Made by a program: the position numbers and the translations under genes. DNA of 7,968 nucleotides from Desulfobacteraceae bacterium (GTDB lineage: Bacteria; Desulfobacterota; Desulfobacteria; Desulfobacterales; SURF-7), in the NCBI GenBank assembly GCA_030619585.1, contig JAUXBD010000044.1:1-7968 (forward strand). The letters are read 5' to 3'. Shown here piece after piece: positions 1 to 6,243 of this stretch. The notes under the pieces were generated by a model, which did not search any database, had not been told where the DNA came from, and worked only from the letters and a program-made list of their open reading frames with translations. Numbering within the stretch: position 1 is the stretch's first letter; each line of letters begins with the position of its first letter.

Positions 1-225
1 CTTCATGTCATATAAAATAAGTTCTGAATATTTTTGCAATTTATTCTACAAAAAAATTTATTATTTTCTATTCTTCATTCTATACCAACATTTTGACCAT
101 TTACAAAATTTCAACTTTCAGTAACGGTGGCCATCTTTGATTGAGGCTGGGCTGTTAGTTTTATATTTTAACTTGGACCATTTTTATCGTATAAGGATGA
201 CTCCAGCTAAGTTTGTTTTAATATA
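1..225. other. AT-rich non-coding flank replacing the rest of acsB; possible insertion-element end
   Basis: No convincing gene is seen here on either strand. The stretch is much more AT-rich than the adjoining acs genes and takes over exactly where similarity to AcsB stops, near position 225. It holds three similar short motifs on the plus strand: TTGACCATTT at 94-103, TGGCCATCTT at 128-137 and TGGACCATTT at 174-183, spaced 34 and 46 bases apart. Spaced TGGYCA-type repeats near the ends remind me of IS21-family elements, but no transposase, complete terminal inverted repeat or target duplication is visible, so the mobile-element reading is inference. It could equally be unrelated chromosome joined by rearrangement or by assembly. 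Confidence 0.35.
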
Positions 226-501
226 GTCCAGAAGTGGCCCAAGATAAGGCAGATGGTTTTTGCCTTTGATATGCGGCGGCAGAAGACTGCGTGCATAGTC
301 GAGGGGTTTTTTAATATCTTCAAGAGTCTCAACCTTCATTCCCGTAAGGGAGTAGATAACCGGCAGGTAGTAACCTGTGTTGGGAAACTCAATTTTTGTA
401 TCTGCATTAAAGGTCTGAAGGGCTGTTTCATACTCACCTTCAGCCTGTGAAACTACTTTATAGCCGCCTTGAATGGCTGCAAATGCTACTAATTTAGACA
501 T
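184..501 (-). pseudogene. acsB: Acetyl-CoA synthase (CODH/ACS alpha subunit), 5' fragment only
   Basis: The first ~92 residues read as the start of bacterial acetyl-CoA synthase, the nickel enzyme that joins CO, a methyl group and CoA. Recognisable parts are FAAIQGGY near residue 8, EFPNTGYYLPVIYSLTG near 38-54 and LLPPHIKGKNHLPYLGPLLD at 73-92. A complete bacterial AcsB has about 730 residues. Here it changes at codon 93 (position ~225) to 13 unrelated residues and a TAA at 184-186. All A-cluster cysteines, which lie in the C-terminal third of the family, are lost, as is most of the N-terminal CODH-binding domain. The start is well supported: AAGGAGGAAGG (506-516) precedes ATG at 501, and acsA ends 36 bases upstream, as expected in an operon. 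The fragment may be a real gene break or an assembly join; a working ACS from this copy is excluded. Confidence 0.85.
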
Positions 502-537
502 ATTTCCTTCCTCCTTCGTTGAGGATTTATTGTGTGA

Positions 538-2562
538 TTAAGCTTCAAGCGCCTGGCGGTCAGCCATATCCATAAGAACTCTTTCTCTAGCCTTGTCAAT
601 GCCGAGTTCTTTGCGCTTTTTGTCAATGTGAGCGATCATTTTATGGGCATGCTTGATAGGATCAACCTCAAGATCCCACATACCACCGTACATTTTTTCC
701 AACTCTTTGGAGAGATAGTCATGGAATACAGGTGCACCGGCTGTAGGCAGGGTTACGCCAAACACAGTATACACACCGGATGTAACAAAATAATGGCCAA
801 TACTGATGGCCTTCTCACTCATCCATTCAGGTGCGCTACCTGCTGCAGGCAGATCACAAATATCATTGCCAAGGCCACCGGCCTTTACAACTTCCGTTGC
901 AGCCAGAAGAATGCGGCTGTTGTCCACACATGATCCAAGATGCAGTACCGGTGGAATACCAACCGTCTCACATACTTCGGCAAGACCCGGTCCACAATGA
1001 ACCGCTGCTGCTTCAGGTGTCATAAGGCCTTCCATTGCGCAGGCAATACCACTACATCCTGTTGTAAGCACAATAACATCATTTTTGATCAACTCTTTTA
1101 TAACAGTGATATGGGCTTCGTTGTGTTTATTCCTTGCATTGTTGCATCCAACAACACCGGCAATACCACGGATACGACCGTTGATAATGTTATCATTCAA
1201 CGTGTAATATGTCCCGCGAAACGTTCCGCCAAGATGATATAGAATGGATTCAACGCTAAAACCGGCAACACATGGCGATTTATGCTGTGGAATCATGACC
1301 TCAGCGCCCCTGTTTGCAAAGTTATCAATGGCCATCCTGACAATTTTCTCAGCATCTTCGACTGCATGGTGCTCATCAAACTCAATATGGATAACATTGT
1401 CTTGTTCCATTTTTGCAATGGGATGGGTGGTGATGAGTTTTGTGTGAAAACATTTTGCCACATTTGCAAGGTTCTGGAAAATACACTGGATATCTACCAC
1501 CATTGCATCGCATGCGCCCGTAATTATGGCAAGCTCCTGTTGCAGGAAGGTGCCTGCGTAGGGGATTCCGTGACGCTGCATAATTTCGTTTGCCGTACAG
1601 CATATACCACTAAGTTGTAGCCCCTTTGCGCCTTTTGATTTTGCGTATTCGATAATCTCCGGCTTCTGAGACATGGCAACGATCATTTCAGAAAGAACCG
1701 GCTCATGCCCGTGGACAATAAGATTTACATGGTCTTCCTTCATAACGCCAAGATTTGCTTCCGACTGCAGGGGAGTAGGTGTGCCAAACAGAACATCCTG
1801 AAGGTCGGTAGCCAGCATTGAACCGCCCCAACCATCTGCAATCGCTGCTCTTGTACCTTGTTTGATGAGATTTTTGTAATCCTGGTCAACACCCATATGG
1901 GTCCTGTGCATGATCTCAACAATTTCCCTGTCGATATTTCTCGGAAGCACGCCGTTCTTTTTCCATTTCTCATAGAGGGCTTCAGGCGCTCTCTTCAGAT
2001 AGTACAATTCACCTTCCGGCTTGCCCCATTCAGCCATTGCTTTTTCAGCAACTTCAAGGGCAATTTCGTCAACATTTCTGTCTTTTACTTCACCATCTTT
2101 TTCAACCGTTATGTCAACATCAAAATATGGTGCGATTGACCGTAATTTAACCTCATCTTTAATCTTATAAGCTTTTGTCTCTTTTCTTGCTGCGGACAGA
2201 AAAACTTCCGCTACGCAGCGACCATGGTCGGAATGTGCCGAAGCACCGCCTGCAACCATTCTGATAAAGTTACGAGCTGCGATTGTGTTTGCCGTGGCAC
2301 CACACAATCCTTTTCTGTCGTCCTTGCCTTCAATTCCGCCCTTTGGCAACGGCAGACGGCACGGTCCCATGGAACAATTTTTACAGCATGTACCCTGTAT
2401 GCCGATGGCACAGGGTTTCATGTTTGCTGCCCTGTCAAAAACCGTATCAATACCAAGTTGCTGAGCACGGGCCTGCATCTCCTGAGTTGCCGGATCTATA
2501 GAACATTCTATAGGATCAGCCAGCTTCGGCGCCTTTGCTTTTTTTTCTTTATCTTCTGACAT
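538..2562 (-). CDS. acsA: CO dehydrogenase catalytic subunit of the CODH/ACS complex
   Basis: This 674-residue protein is a Ni-Fe-S carbon monoxide dehydrogenase (CooS/AcsA family), which reduces CO2 to CO for acetyl-CoA synthase or runs the reverse reaction, in the cytoplasm. Near the N-terminus Cys51 and Cys59 fit the inter-subunit D-cluster, and Cys60, Cys63, Cys68 and Cys87 fit the B-cluster (CAIGIQGTCCKNCSMGPCR at 51-69). By alignment from memory with the Carboxydothermus CODH-II, C-cluster ligands are His286 (HGHEP), Cys322 (GICC), Cys360 (DIQC), Cys473 (GCNN), Cys503 (TTGC) and Cys545 (GSCVDNSR); spacings match apart from small indels. Lys584 (MSEKA) fits the catalytic lysine. All key residues are present and the length suits an ACS-partnered CODH. 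ATG at 2562 follows GAGGAGG (2571-2577) by 8 bases. It lies between acsD (52-base gap) and the broken acsB, all on one strand. A short Lys-rich N-terminal tail is present. Confidence 0.97.
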   Translation of the reverse strand: MSEDKEKKAKAPKLADPIECSIDPATQEMQARAQQLGIDTVFDRAANMKPCAIGIQGTCCKNCSMGPCRLPLPKGGIEGKDDRKGLCGATANTIAARNFIRMVAGGASAHSDHGRCVAEVFLSAARKETKAYKIKDEVKLRSIAPYFDVDITVEKDGEVKDRNVDEIALEVAEKAMAEWGKPEGELYYLKRAPEALYEKWKKNGVLPRNIDREIVEIMHRTHMGVDQDYKNLIKQGTRAAIADGWGGSMLATDLQDVLFGTPTPLQSEANLGVMKEDHVNLIVHGHEPVLSEMIVAMSQKPEIIEYAKSKGAKGLQLSGICCTANEIMQRHGIPYAGTFLQQELAIITGACDAMVVDIQCIFQNLANVAKCFHTKLITTHPIAKMEQDNVIHIEFDEHHAVEDAEKIVRMAIDNFANRGAEVMIPQHKSPCVAGFSVESILYHLGGTFRGTYYTLNDNIINGRIRGIAGVVGCNNARNKHNEAHITVIKELIKNDVIVLTTGCSGIACAMEGLMTPEAAAVHCGPGLAEVCETVGIPPVLHLGSCVDNSRILLAATEVVKAGGLGNDICDLPAAGSAPEWMSEKAISIGHYFVTSGVYTVFGVTLPTAGAPVFHDYLSKELEKMYGGMWDLEVDPIKHAHKMIAHIDKKRKELGIDKARERVLMDMADRQALEA

Positions 2563-2590
2563 CAGAGGTTCCTCCTCAAATTATCTGTTC

Positions 2591-2604
2591 CAGCCGGATG
2601 GCTG
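2591..2604 (-). other. Intercistronic hairpin between acsD and acsA
   Basis: CAGCC-ggat-GGCTG is a perfect 5-bp stem with a 4-base loop, extendable by a G-U and an A-U pair on the transcript. It sits in the 52-base gap between the acsD stop and the acsA start. No T-run follows, so it is not a terminator. It may mark RNA processing or protect an mRNA end so that acsD and acsA are produced in different amounts; this is inference from position only. Confidence 0.35.
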
Positions 2605-2614
2605 AATGTTTATA

Positions 2615-4189
2615 CTAATATAAAGGGATTCTTCTGTGAATCCTGTTAAGAACGTCCACGATCTTTTCATTCTGCCCTAGCTGCTCTTTTGCTGCAGACT
2701 TGTGGATTTTCTTTTTCTTTCTTTTCGCAGCATGTTTTTCACGCTCTTGAGCCCGTTTGAGCCTCAGTTCGTTCTCTTCTTCTTCGCGTTTGGCCGCAGC
2801 TTCGGCTTCTGCTTTATCACGGGCTTCTTCTTCAGAATCAACTTTCGGCTTGGCCGGGACCTCCTTCTTTGGTTTTGCCTCAGCACCGGCAGCTTTGAGT
2901 TCCGCCTGAACCACAGCACGGATCTCCTTTTTCAAAGCCTCCATGTCAATGGCAACAGCAGCGCCAACTGCAGTGGGAGCAGCAGCCTTTCCGGATCTTT
3001 TATCAAACTGCGGGGGAGGCGGCTTGAGCGGGCACTTGGAGTCAACGACCTGTGCAGCAGCCTTTGCCGGTGCAGCTTCTTTTGCAGCGGCTTTCTTTTC
3101 TACAGTTTTCTTTGGCGCAGCTTTCTTAGGCTCAGCCTTCTTTTCCTCTTCAATCGTAAGATCAGGTTTGGGAGCAAGAGATGCATAATCAATATTTACA
3201 TCATCAAGCTGCTTGGAAATACCTGCGACATCTGCCGCCGTTCCGCCACCAAGACAAAGATCGATAAAAGCCTTGACCATTCTGATAGCTTCAGGGTGTC
3301 TCATGAAAAGTATATCAGAGCCTGCCATCAGATAGGTTACCGCGCCAACAGCTTCCATCAGGATTCCGCGTCTTTCCGGGTCTCCCAGGGTCGGCGCCTC
3401 TTCAGCAGTCTGTTTCGCCTCTTTGCATTTCCAGACCTCGTTTCCCAGGTTGTTTATCAATGGAAACTGAAGTTTGTCGTCACCCTGGGTCATGGCGGCC
3501 ATCCTGAGCCTTTCCATAACCGAATAGGAATATTCCATACCATATCCCACGCCGCCTGTAGTAGGATCTACAATTATACGGTCCATGGGCATTCCAAGGT
3601 TTTCAAGAAGAATGTTTACCTGTTTTGCAAGGTTTACATCGATAGGGGAAGAGGAAATAATGGTATGGCCGTAACCCATTGCAGCAGCGCCAATACTCTT
3701 GTGGTTTTTATCTTCCACAGGGCCGATTGTCAGAGTTGCATCCTGGCACTCTTCTGCTACTTTTTTAAAAACTTCCTCATCCTTTTCCACATTGGCACAG
3801 CCCCACAAAATAAGGGGTACATCAATAGCGCCAAGAACCTTTTTAACTGTTGTAACCGCATCATCAGGACTTGCATCGTTACCGTTCGGGTCGGTGCTTT
3901 TAAGCTGGAGCACGATCATTTCAGCTCCAAAATCACTTACGCACTTTTTCGCCCATTTTGCCGGATCGGAAATCACATCCTTAAAAGGTGCCAGGGCTGC
4001 TTCAGGCCAGTCCTCCGGCTCCATGTCCCAGATTTCCATTGCAACTTTAGGCTTATTGGGCATGTCTCCTTCAAACTGATAGAAAGGATAGCATGTCTCA
4101 CCACCAACGGTAACGGCTTTGTTTCCTTTGCCTATGGATATCTCCTTGATGCTGCCTGCATAGGATTCTTTTACAATTTCAAAGCCCAA
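2615..4189 (-). CDS. acsD: Corrinoid iron-sulfur protein small subunit (CODH/ACS delta subunit) with long charged C-terminal extension
   Basis: Residues 1 to ~320 match the small subunit of the corrinoid iron-sulfur protein (AcsD/CdhD), a TIM-barrel protein that, with AcsC, holds the cobamide carrying the methyl group to acetyl-CoA synthase. Visible family segments are ETCYPFYQFEGDMPNKP (31-47), VLQLKSTDPN (93-102), PLILWGCANVEKDEEV (125-140), IIVDPTTGGVGYGMEYSYS (205-223) and a Met/Gly-rich MAGSDILFMRHPEA (288-301). Family members such as the Moorella protein are ~310-325 residues; this one is 524. The surplus has an Ala/Lys/Pro/Glu linker (~345-410), a predicted amphipathic helix (~415-436), a highly charged probable coiled coil (~450-497) with a basic KRKKKK stretch, and a short tail. 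I recall similar extensions in sulfate-reducer homologues, but cannot verify that here. The start is TTG at 4189, five bases after a strong AGGAGG (4195-4200); no ATG fits. It is the first gene of the operon. Confidence 0.93.
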   Translation of the reverse strand: MGFEIVKESYAGSIKEISIGKGNKAVTVGGETCYPFYQFEGDMPNKPKVAMEIWDMEPEDWPEAALAPFKDVISDPAKWAKKCVSDFGAEMIVLQLKSTDPNGNDASPDDAVTTVKKVLGAIDVPLILWGCANVEKDEEVFKKVAEECQDATLTIGPVEDKNHKSIGAAAMGYGHTIISSSPIDVNLAKQVNILLENLGMPMDRIIVDPTTGGVGYGMEYSYSVMERLRMAAMTQGDDKLQFPLINNLGNEVWKCKEAKQTAEEAPTLGDPERRGILMEAVGAVTYLMAGSDILFMRHPEAIRMVKAFIDLCLGGGTAADVAGISKQLDDVNIDYASLAPKPDLTIEEEKKAEPKKAAPKKTVEKKAAAKEAAPAKAAAQVVDSKCPLKPPPPQFDKRSGKAAAPTAVGAAVAIDMEALKKEIRAVVQAELKAAGAEAKPKKEVPAKPKVDSEEEARDKAEAEAAAKREEEENELRLKRAQEREKHAAKRKKKKIHKSAAKEQLGQNEKIVDVLNRIHRRIPLY

Positions 4190-4200
4190 TTTTACCTCCT

Positions 4201-4221
4201 TATAGATACAAACAATCTATA
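4201..4221 (-). promoter_or_regulatory. 21-bp inverted repeat directly abutting the acsD ribosome binding site
   Basis: TATAGAT-acaaaca-ATCTATA has two perfect 7-base arms around a 7-base spacer. On the transcript its 3' arm ends at the base next to AGGAGG (4195-4200) of acsD. It could be a DNA operator, or an RNA stem (weak, all A-U but one G-C pair per arm) that affects ribosome access. It has the same 7-7-7 layout as the repeat at 4243-4263. Confidence 0.45.
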
Positions 4222-4242
4222 GTTTTAAGATGTTTTGATTTT

Positions 4243-4263
4243 GCTATTGAATATTCCAATAGC
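4243..4263 (-). promoter_or_regulatory. 21-bp inverted repeat in the acs leader
   Basis: GCTATTG-aatattc-CAATAGC has two perfect 7-base arms around a 7-base spacer. It begins 42 bp, about four helical turns, from the start of the similarly built repeat at 4201-4221, so both would face the same side of the DNA. This fits a pair of dimeric regulator sites, but the arm sequences differ (shared core only CTAT/ATAG), so they need not bind the same protein. Confidence 0.4.
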
Positions 4264-4355
4264 TTTCATACGCTTGAGACCCTTTTTCTTTCACCTCCCT
4301 TAAATTTGATTATTAAAATTTTATATATAAATTTATCTATTATCTATAATATTTA

Positions 4356-4432
4356 CCGAATTGGCCACTGGTACACGGCAATTGTATCGATAAATATTTT
4401 GCCGAATTGGTCACTTTATATGGCAATTGTAT
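4356..4432. repeat. Two-copy direct repeat over the acs promoter
   Basis: CCGAATTGG-YCACT followed by GGCAATTGTAT occurs at 4356-4387 and again at 4402-4432, offset by 45-46 bases with a one-base length difference. The core AATTG appears four times at 4359, 4380, 4405 and 4425, spaced 21, 25 and 20 bases, roughly two helical turns each. The promoter-proximal copy overlaps the predicted -10 and spacer, and the other lies just downstream of the start site. It could be a regulator binding array or the remnant end of an insertion element whose ends carry TTGGYCAC-type repeats. Confidence 0.6.
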
Positions 4433-4441
4433 TTTTGTCAA
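4413..4441 (-). promoter_or_regulatory. Predicted sigma70 promoter of the acs operon
   Basis: On the minus strand a perfect TTGACA (4441-4436) is followed by TATAAA (4420-4415, spacing 15) or TAAAGT (4418-4413, spacing 17). Transcription would begin near 4405, giving a ~215-base leader before acsD. This is the best promoter-like sequence in the gap. A second AT-rich candidate near 4320-4350 has no good -35. Confidence 0.5.
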
Positions 4442-4530
4442 TAAATAATGAACTGAAATTACGTGTTAGAGGATCGCTTCGCTTTAGGTTGGAGGTTGGA
4501 GGAGAAAGGATGAATTCCTGGAACGGTTTT

Positions 4531-5961
4531 TTATCCGCCCAATTTTTCTTTTAACACTTGATTAACAATTTTGGGGTTTGCCTTGCCCTTTGTTTCCTTC
4601 ATCACCTGGCCCACAAAAAATCCCATAAGCTTGGTTTTTCCATTTTTATAAGCCTCAACCTCTTTAGGAGAGTTTGAAAGTATTTTTGATATCACCTCAT
4701 CAATGGCGGAAACATCTGTAACCTGGACAAGCCCTTTATCTGCAACTATTTTTTCAGGCGGTTTGCCGGTTTGAGCCATCTCTTCAAATACTGTTTTTGC
4801 AATTTTGCCGCTTATCACACCATCTTCGATAAGTTTAACAAGCCCGGCAAGGTCTTTTGCCGAAACAGGTGATTGTTCTATATCTTTGCCCTGGGCATTT
4901 AGCATCCCTAAAAGCGGCCCCATTATCCAGTTGGCAACCTGTTTGGGCAGATTCAGCTCTTTTAAGCACAGCTCAAAGTACTCCGCAAGTTCCCTGCTTG
5001 ATGTCAAAAGGTCGGCATCTGTAGGGGAAAGCTTGTATTGGTTTATAAAGCGTTGCCTTTTTTCATCAGGAAGCTCGGGAAGGGTGTTTTTTATCTCATG
5101 GATCCAGGTGCTGTCAATTTCAAGGGGTATAAGATCAGGGTCGGAGAAATAGCGATAATCATGGGCCTCCTCCTTTGACCGCATTGAGTTGGACTTTCCT
5201 TGTTCAGGGTCCCAGAGCCGTGTCTCCTGGGCGACCTCTCCCCCCTCTTCAAGGATCATTTTTTGCCTGTTGATCTCATATTTAATGGCATGCTCAACAT
5301 GCCTGAAAGAATTCAAGTTCTTAAGTTCAGCCCTTGTTCCAAACTCTTTTTGTCCTGCCGGACGGATTGATATGTTTGCATCACATCTGAAACTTCCCTC
5401 CTCCATATTCCCATCACAGATATTTAAGTAACGTACAATGGATCGCAGTTTTCGCAGATATGCTCCGGCCTCTTCCGGAGATCTTATGTCCGGCTCACTT
5501 ACGATTTCAAGAAGAGGAACGCCTGTCCTGTTGAAATCCACGAGGCTCCGGGAGCGCAAAGGGTCATGATTAAGTTTGCCGGCATCTTCCTCCATGTGTA
5601 TCCTTGTGATACCGACCCTTTTCTCCCGGTCATCAACTTCAATGTCTATATGCCCGAACTCCGCAATGGGCAGTTCATACTGGGATATCTGGTAACCTTT
5701 TGGAAGATCAGGATAAAAATAGTTTTTCCTGGCAAACCTGTTTTTTGCTGATATTTTGCAGTTCGTGGCAAGGGCCAGACATATTGCATACTGGACAACC
5801 TTTTTGTTAAGAACAGGAAGTACGCCGGGCATGCCGAGGCAGACCGGACATGTATGTGTATTGGGCGGTGCTCCAAATGATGTGGAGCACTTACAGAAGA
5901 TTTTAGTATTTGTCTTCAATTGTGAGTGAACTTCAAGCCCGATAACCGGTTCAAATTCCAT
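4531..5961 (-). CDS. gatB: Aspartyl/glutamyl-tRNA amidotransferase subunit B
   Basis: GatB is the tRNA-binding, kinase-like subunit of the GatCAB amidotransferase, which phosphorylates mischarged Glu-tRNA(Gln) or Asp-tRNA(Asn) and converts it to Gln- or Asn-tRNA with ammonia from GatA. The 476-residue length is typical. The N-terminal signature IGLEVHSQLKTNTKIFC is intact, as is the zinc motif of Cys23, Cys25, Cys38 and Cys41 (CPVCLGMPG). Further conserved blocks are RKNYFYPDLPKGYQISQYE (~78-96), HMEEDAGKLNHD (~121-132), DFNRTGVPLLEIVSEPD (~143-159) and EGSFRCDANISIRP (~187-200). Residues ~330-476 form the helical YqeY-like tail that contacts the tRNA elbow. ATG at 5961 follows AAAGGAT (5973-5967) by five bases. 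gatA and gatC are not next to it, so it appears to be transcribed alone or with genes of unrelated function. Confidence 0.98.
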   Translation of the reverse strand: MEFEPVIGLEVHSQLKTNTKIFCKCSTSFGAPPNTHTCPVCLGMPGVLPVLNKKVVQYAICLALATNCKISAKNRFARKNYFYPDLPKGYQISQYELPIAEFGHIDIEVDDREKRVGITRIHMEEDAGKLNHDPLRSRSLVDFNRTGVPLLEIVSEPDIRSPEEAGAYLRKLRSIVRYLNICDGNMEEGSFRCDANISIRPAGQKEFGTRAELKNLNSFRHVEHAIKYEINRQKMILEEGGEVAQETRLWDPEQGKSNSMRSKEEAHDYRYFSDPDLIPLEIDSTWIHEIKNTLPELPDEKRQRFINQYKLSPTDADLLTSSRELAEYFELCLKELNLPKQVANWIMGPLLGMLNAQGKDIEQSPVSAKDLAGLVKLIEDGVISGKIAKTVFEEMAQTGKPPEKIVADKGLVQVTDVSAIDEVISKILSNSPKEVEAYKNGKTKLMGFFVGQVMKETKGKANPKIVNQVLKEKLGG

Positions 5962-6014
5962 TGCTTATCCTTTACTTCAAGGTTTAACCCATTTTATTTA
6001 CGCTCAATTGAGGT

Positions 6015-6042
6015 AATATATTGACGGCTGAGTATTTGTCAA
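6015..6042 (-). promoter_or_regulatory. Predicted sigma70 promoter of gatB
   Basis: On the minus strand a perfect TTGACA (6042-6037) lies 16 bases before TATATT (6020-6015, five of six matches). Transcription would begin near 6008, leaving a ~47-base leader before the gatB ATG. Position, spacing and sequence all agree. Confidence 0.65.
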
Positions 6043-6120
6043 TGTAGAATTCTTTCCGCTTGAGCCTCATAGATTACAAGTAAAAATAAATAAGCTAAAG
6101 TTGAGGCAGTTCTGACAAGG

Positions 6121-6155
6121 TAACGCGCTAACGCGCGGGCTTTTTAATATTTTTT
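6121..6155 (+). terminator. GC-rich hairpin followed by T-runs, terminator-like
   Basis: The octamer TAACGCGC is repeated in tandem at 6121-6136. CGCGC (6124-6128), loop TAAC and GCGCG (6133-6137) form a 5-bp all-GC stem, followed after GGC by TTTTT (6141-6145), and then TTTTTT at 6150-6155. This resembles a plus-strand intrinsic terminator, yet no plus-strand gene ends here: gatB runs the other way and starts at 5961. It may be a leftover of a lost gene, or part of the neighbouring repeat. Confidence 0.35.
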
Positions 6156-6156
6156 A

Positions 6157-6229
6157 GGCCGCAGATTAACGCAGATGATCGCAGATTTTTAATTATTTCA
6201 TCCGCGTAAATCTGCGTTTATCTGCGGCC
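6157..6229. repeat. 73-bp imperfect palindrome with 10-bp phased GCAGAT units
   Basis: The left arm carries GCAGAT at 6161, 6171 and 6181, exactly ten bases apart. The right arm is its inverted copy (GCGTAAATCTGCG, then TCTGCGGCC), so about 30 bases pair across an AT-rich centre with roughly five mismatches. The ends GGCCGCAGAT and ATCTGCGGCC are perfect inverted repeats. It contains no gene. The layout suits a dispersed palindromic repeat or a small MITE-like element; I recall similar CGCAGAT-rich palindromes scattered in intergenic DNA of several bacterial phyla. It separates the divergent gatB and DUF2065-queA-tgt units. Confidence 0.75.
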
Positions 6230-6237
6230 AATAAACA

Positions 6238-6243
6238 TATAAT
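6238..6243 (+). promoter_or_regulatory. Candidate -10 element for the DUF2065-queA-tgt unit
   Basis: A perfect TATAAT lies 70 bases upstream of the DUF2065 start. The matching -35 would fall inside the right arm of the palindrome, where only weak candidates such as TTTATC (6217-6222, spacing 15) are found. Nothing better is seen up to 6313, so this is a tentative call. Confidence 0.3.

Larger units (their letters stand above)
4190..4530 (-). promoter_or_regulatory. Leader and control region of the acsD-acsA-acsB operon
   Basis: This 341-base gap separates the end of gatB from acsD, both on the minus strand. It contains no convincing gene. In transcription order it holds a short AGGTTGG tandem (4486-4499), a sigma70-type promoter (4413-4441), a repeat pair spanning the promoter (4356-4387 and 4402-4432), an AT-rich stretch (4300-4350), a ribosome-binding-like GGGAGGTGA (4291-4299), two 21-bp inverted repeats (4243-4263 and 4201-4221) and the acsD ribosome binding site (4195-4200). 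No strong intrinsic terminator for gatB is seen, so some read-through from gatB is possible. The predicted leader is ~215 bases, long enough for post-transcriptional control, though I recognise no known riboswitch. Confidence 0.55.

Noticed and set aside
1..183. Frameshifted continuation of acsB
   Set aside because: The three minus-strand frames read beyond position 225 show early stops and no resemblance to the expected AcsB sequence, so a simple frameshift does not explain the break.
2702..4222. 506-codon open frame on the plus strand opposite acsD
   Set aside because: It is rich in Phe, Ser, Cys and Arg, has no recognisable domain, and lies antisense to a clearly real acsD. The long open frame follows from the codon use and Lys/Ala/Glu-rich repeats of acsD.
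4306..4554. 82-codon plus-strand frame in the acs leader region
   Set aside because: It runs through AT-rich DNA, repeats and promoter motifs, has no recognisable domain and overlaps the 3' end of gatB. A shorter start at 4510 has a ribosome-site-like GGAGGAGAAAGG but only 14 codons antisense to gatB.
6157..6229. CRISPR array
   Set aside because: The repeated unit is only six bases at 10-bp steps, arranged as an inverted repeat, with no direct repeats of 23-40 bases and no spacers.
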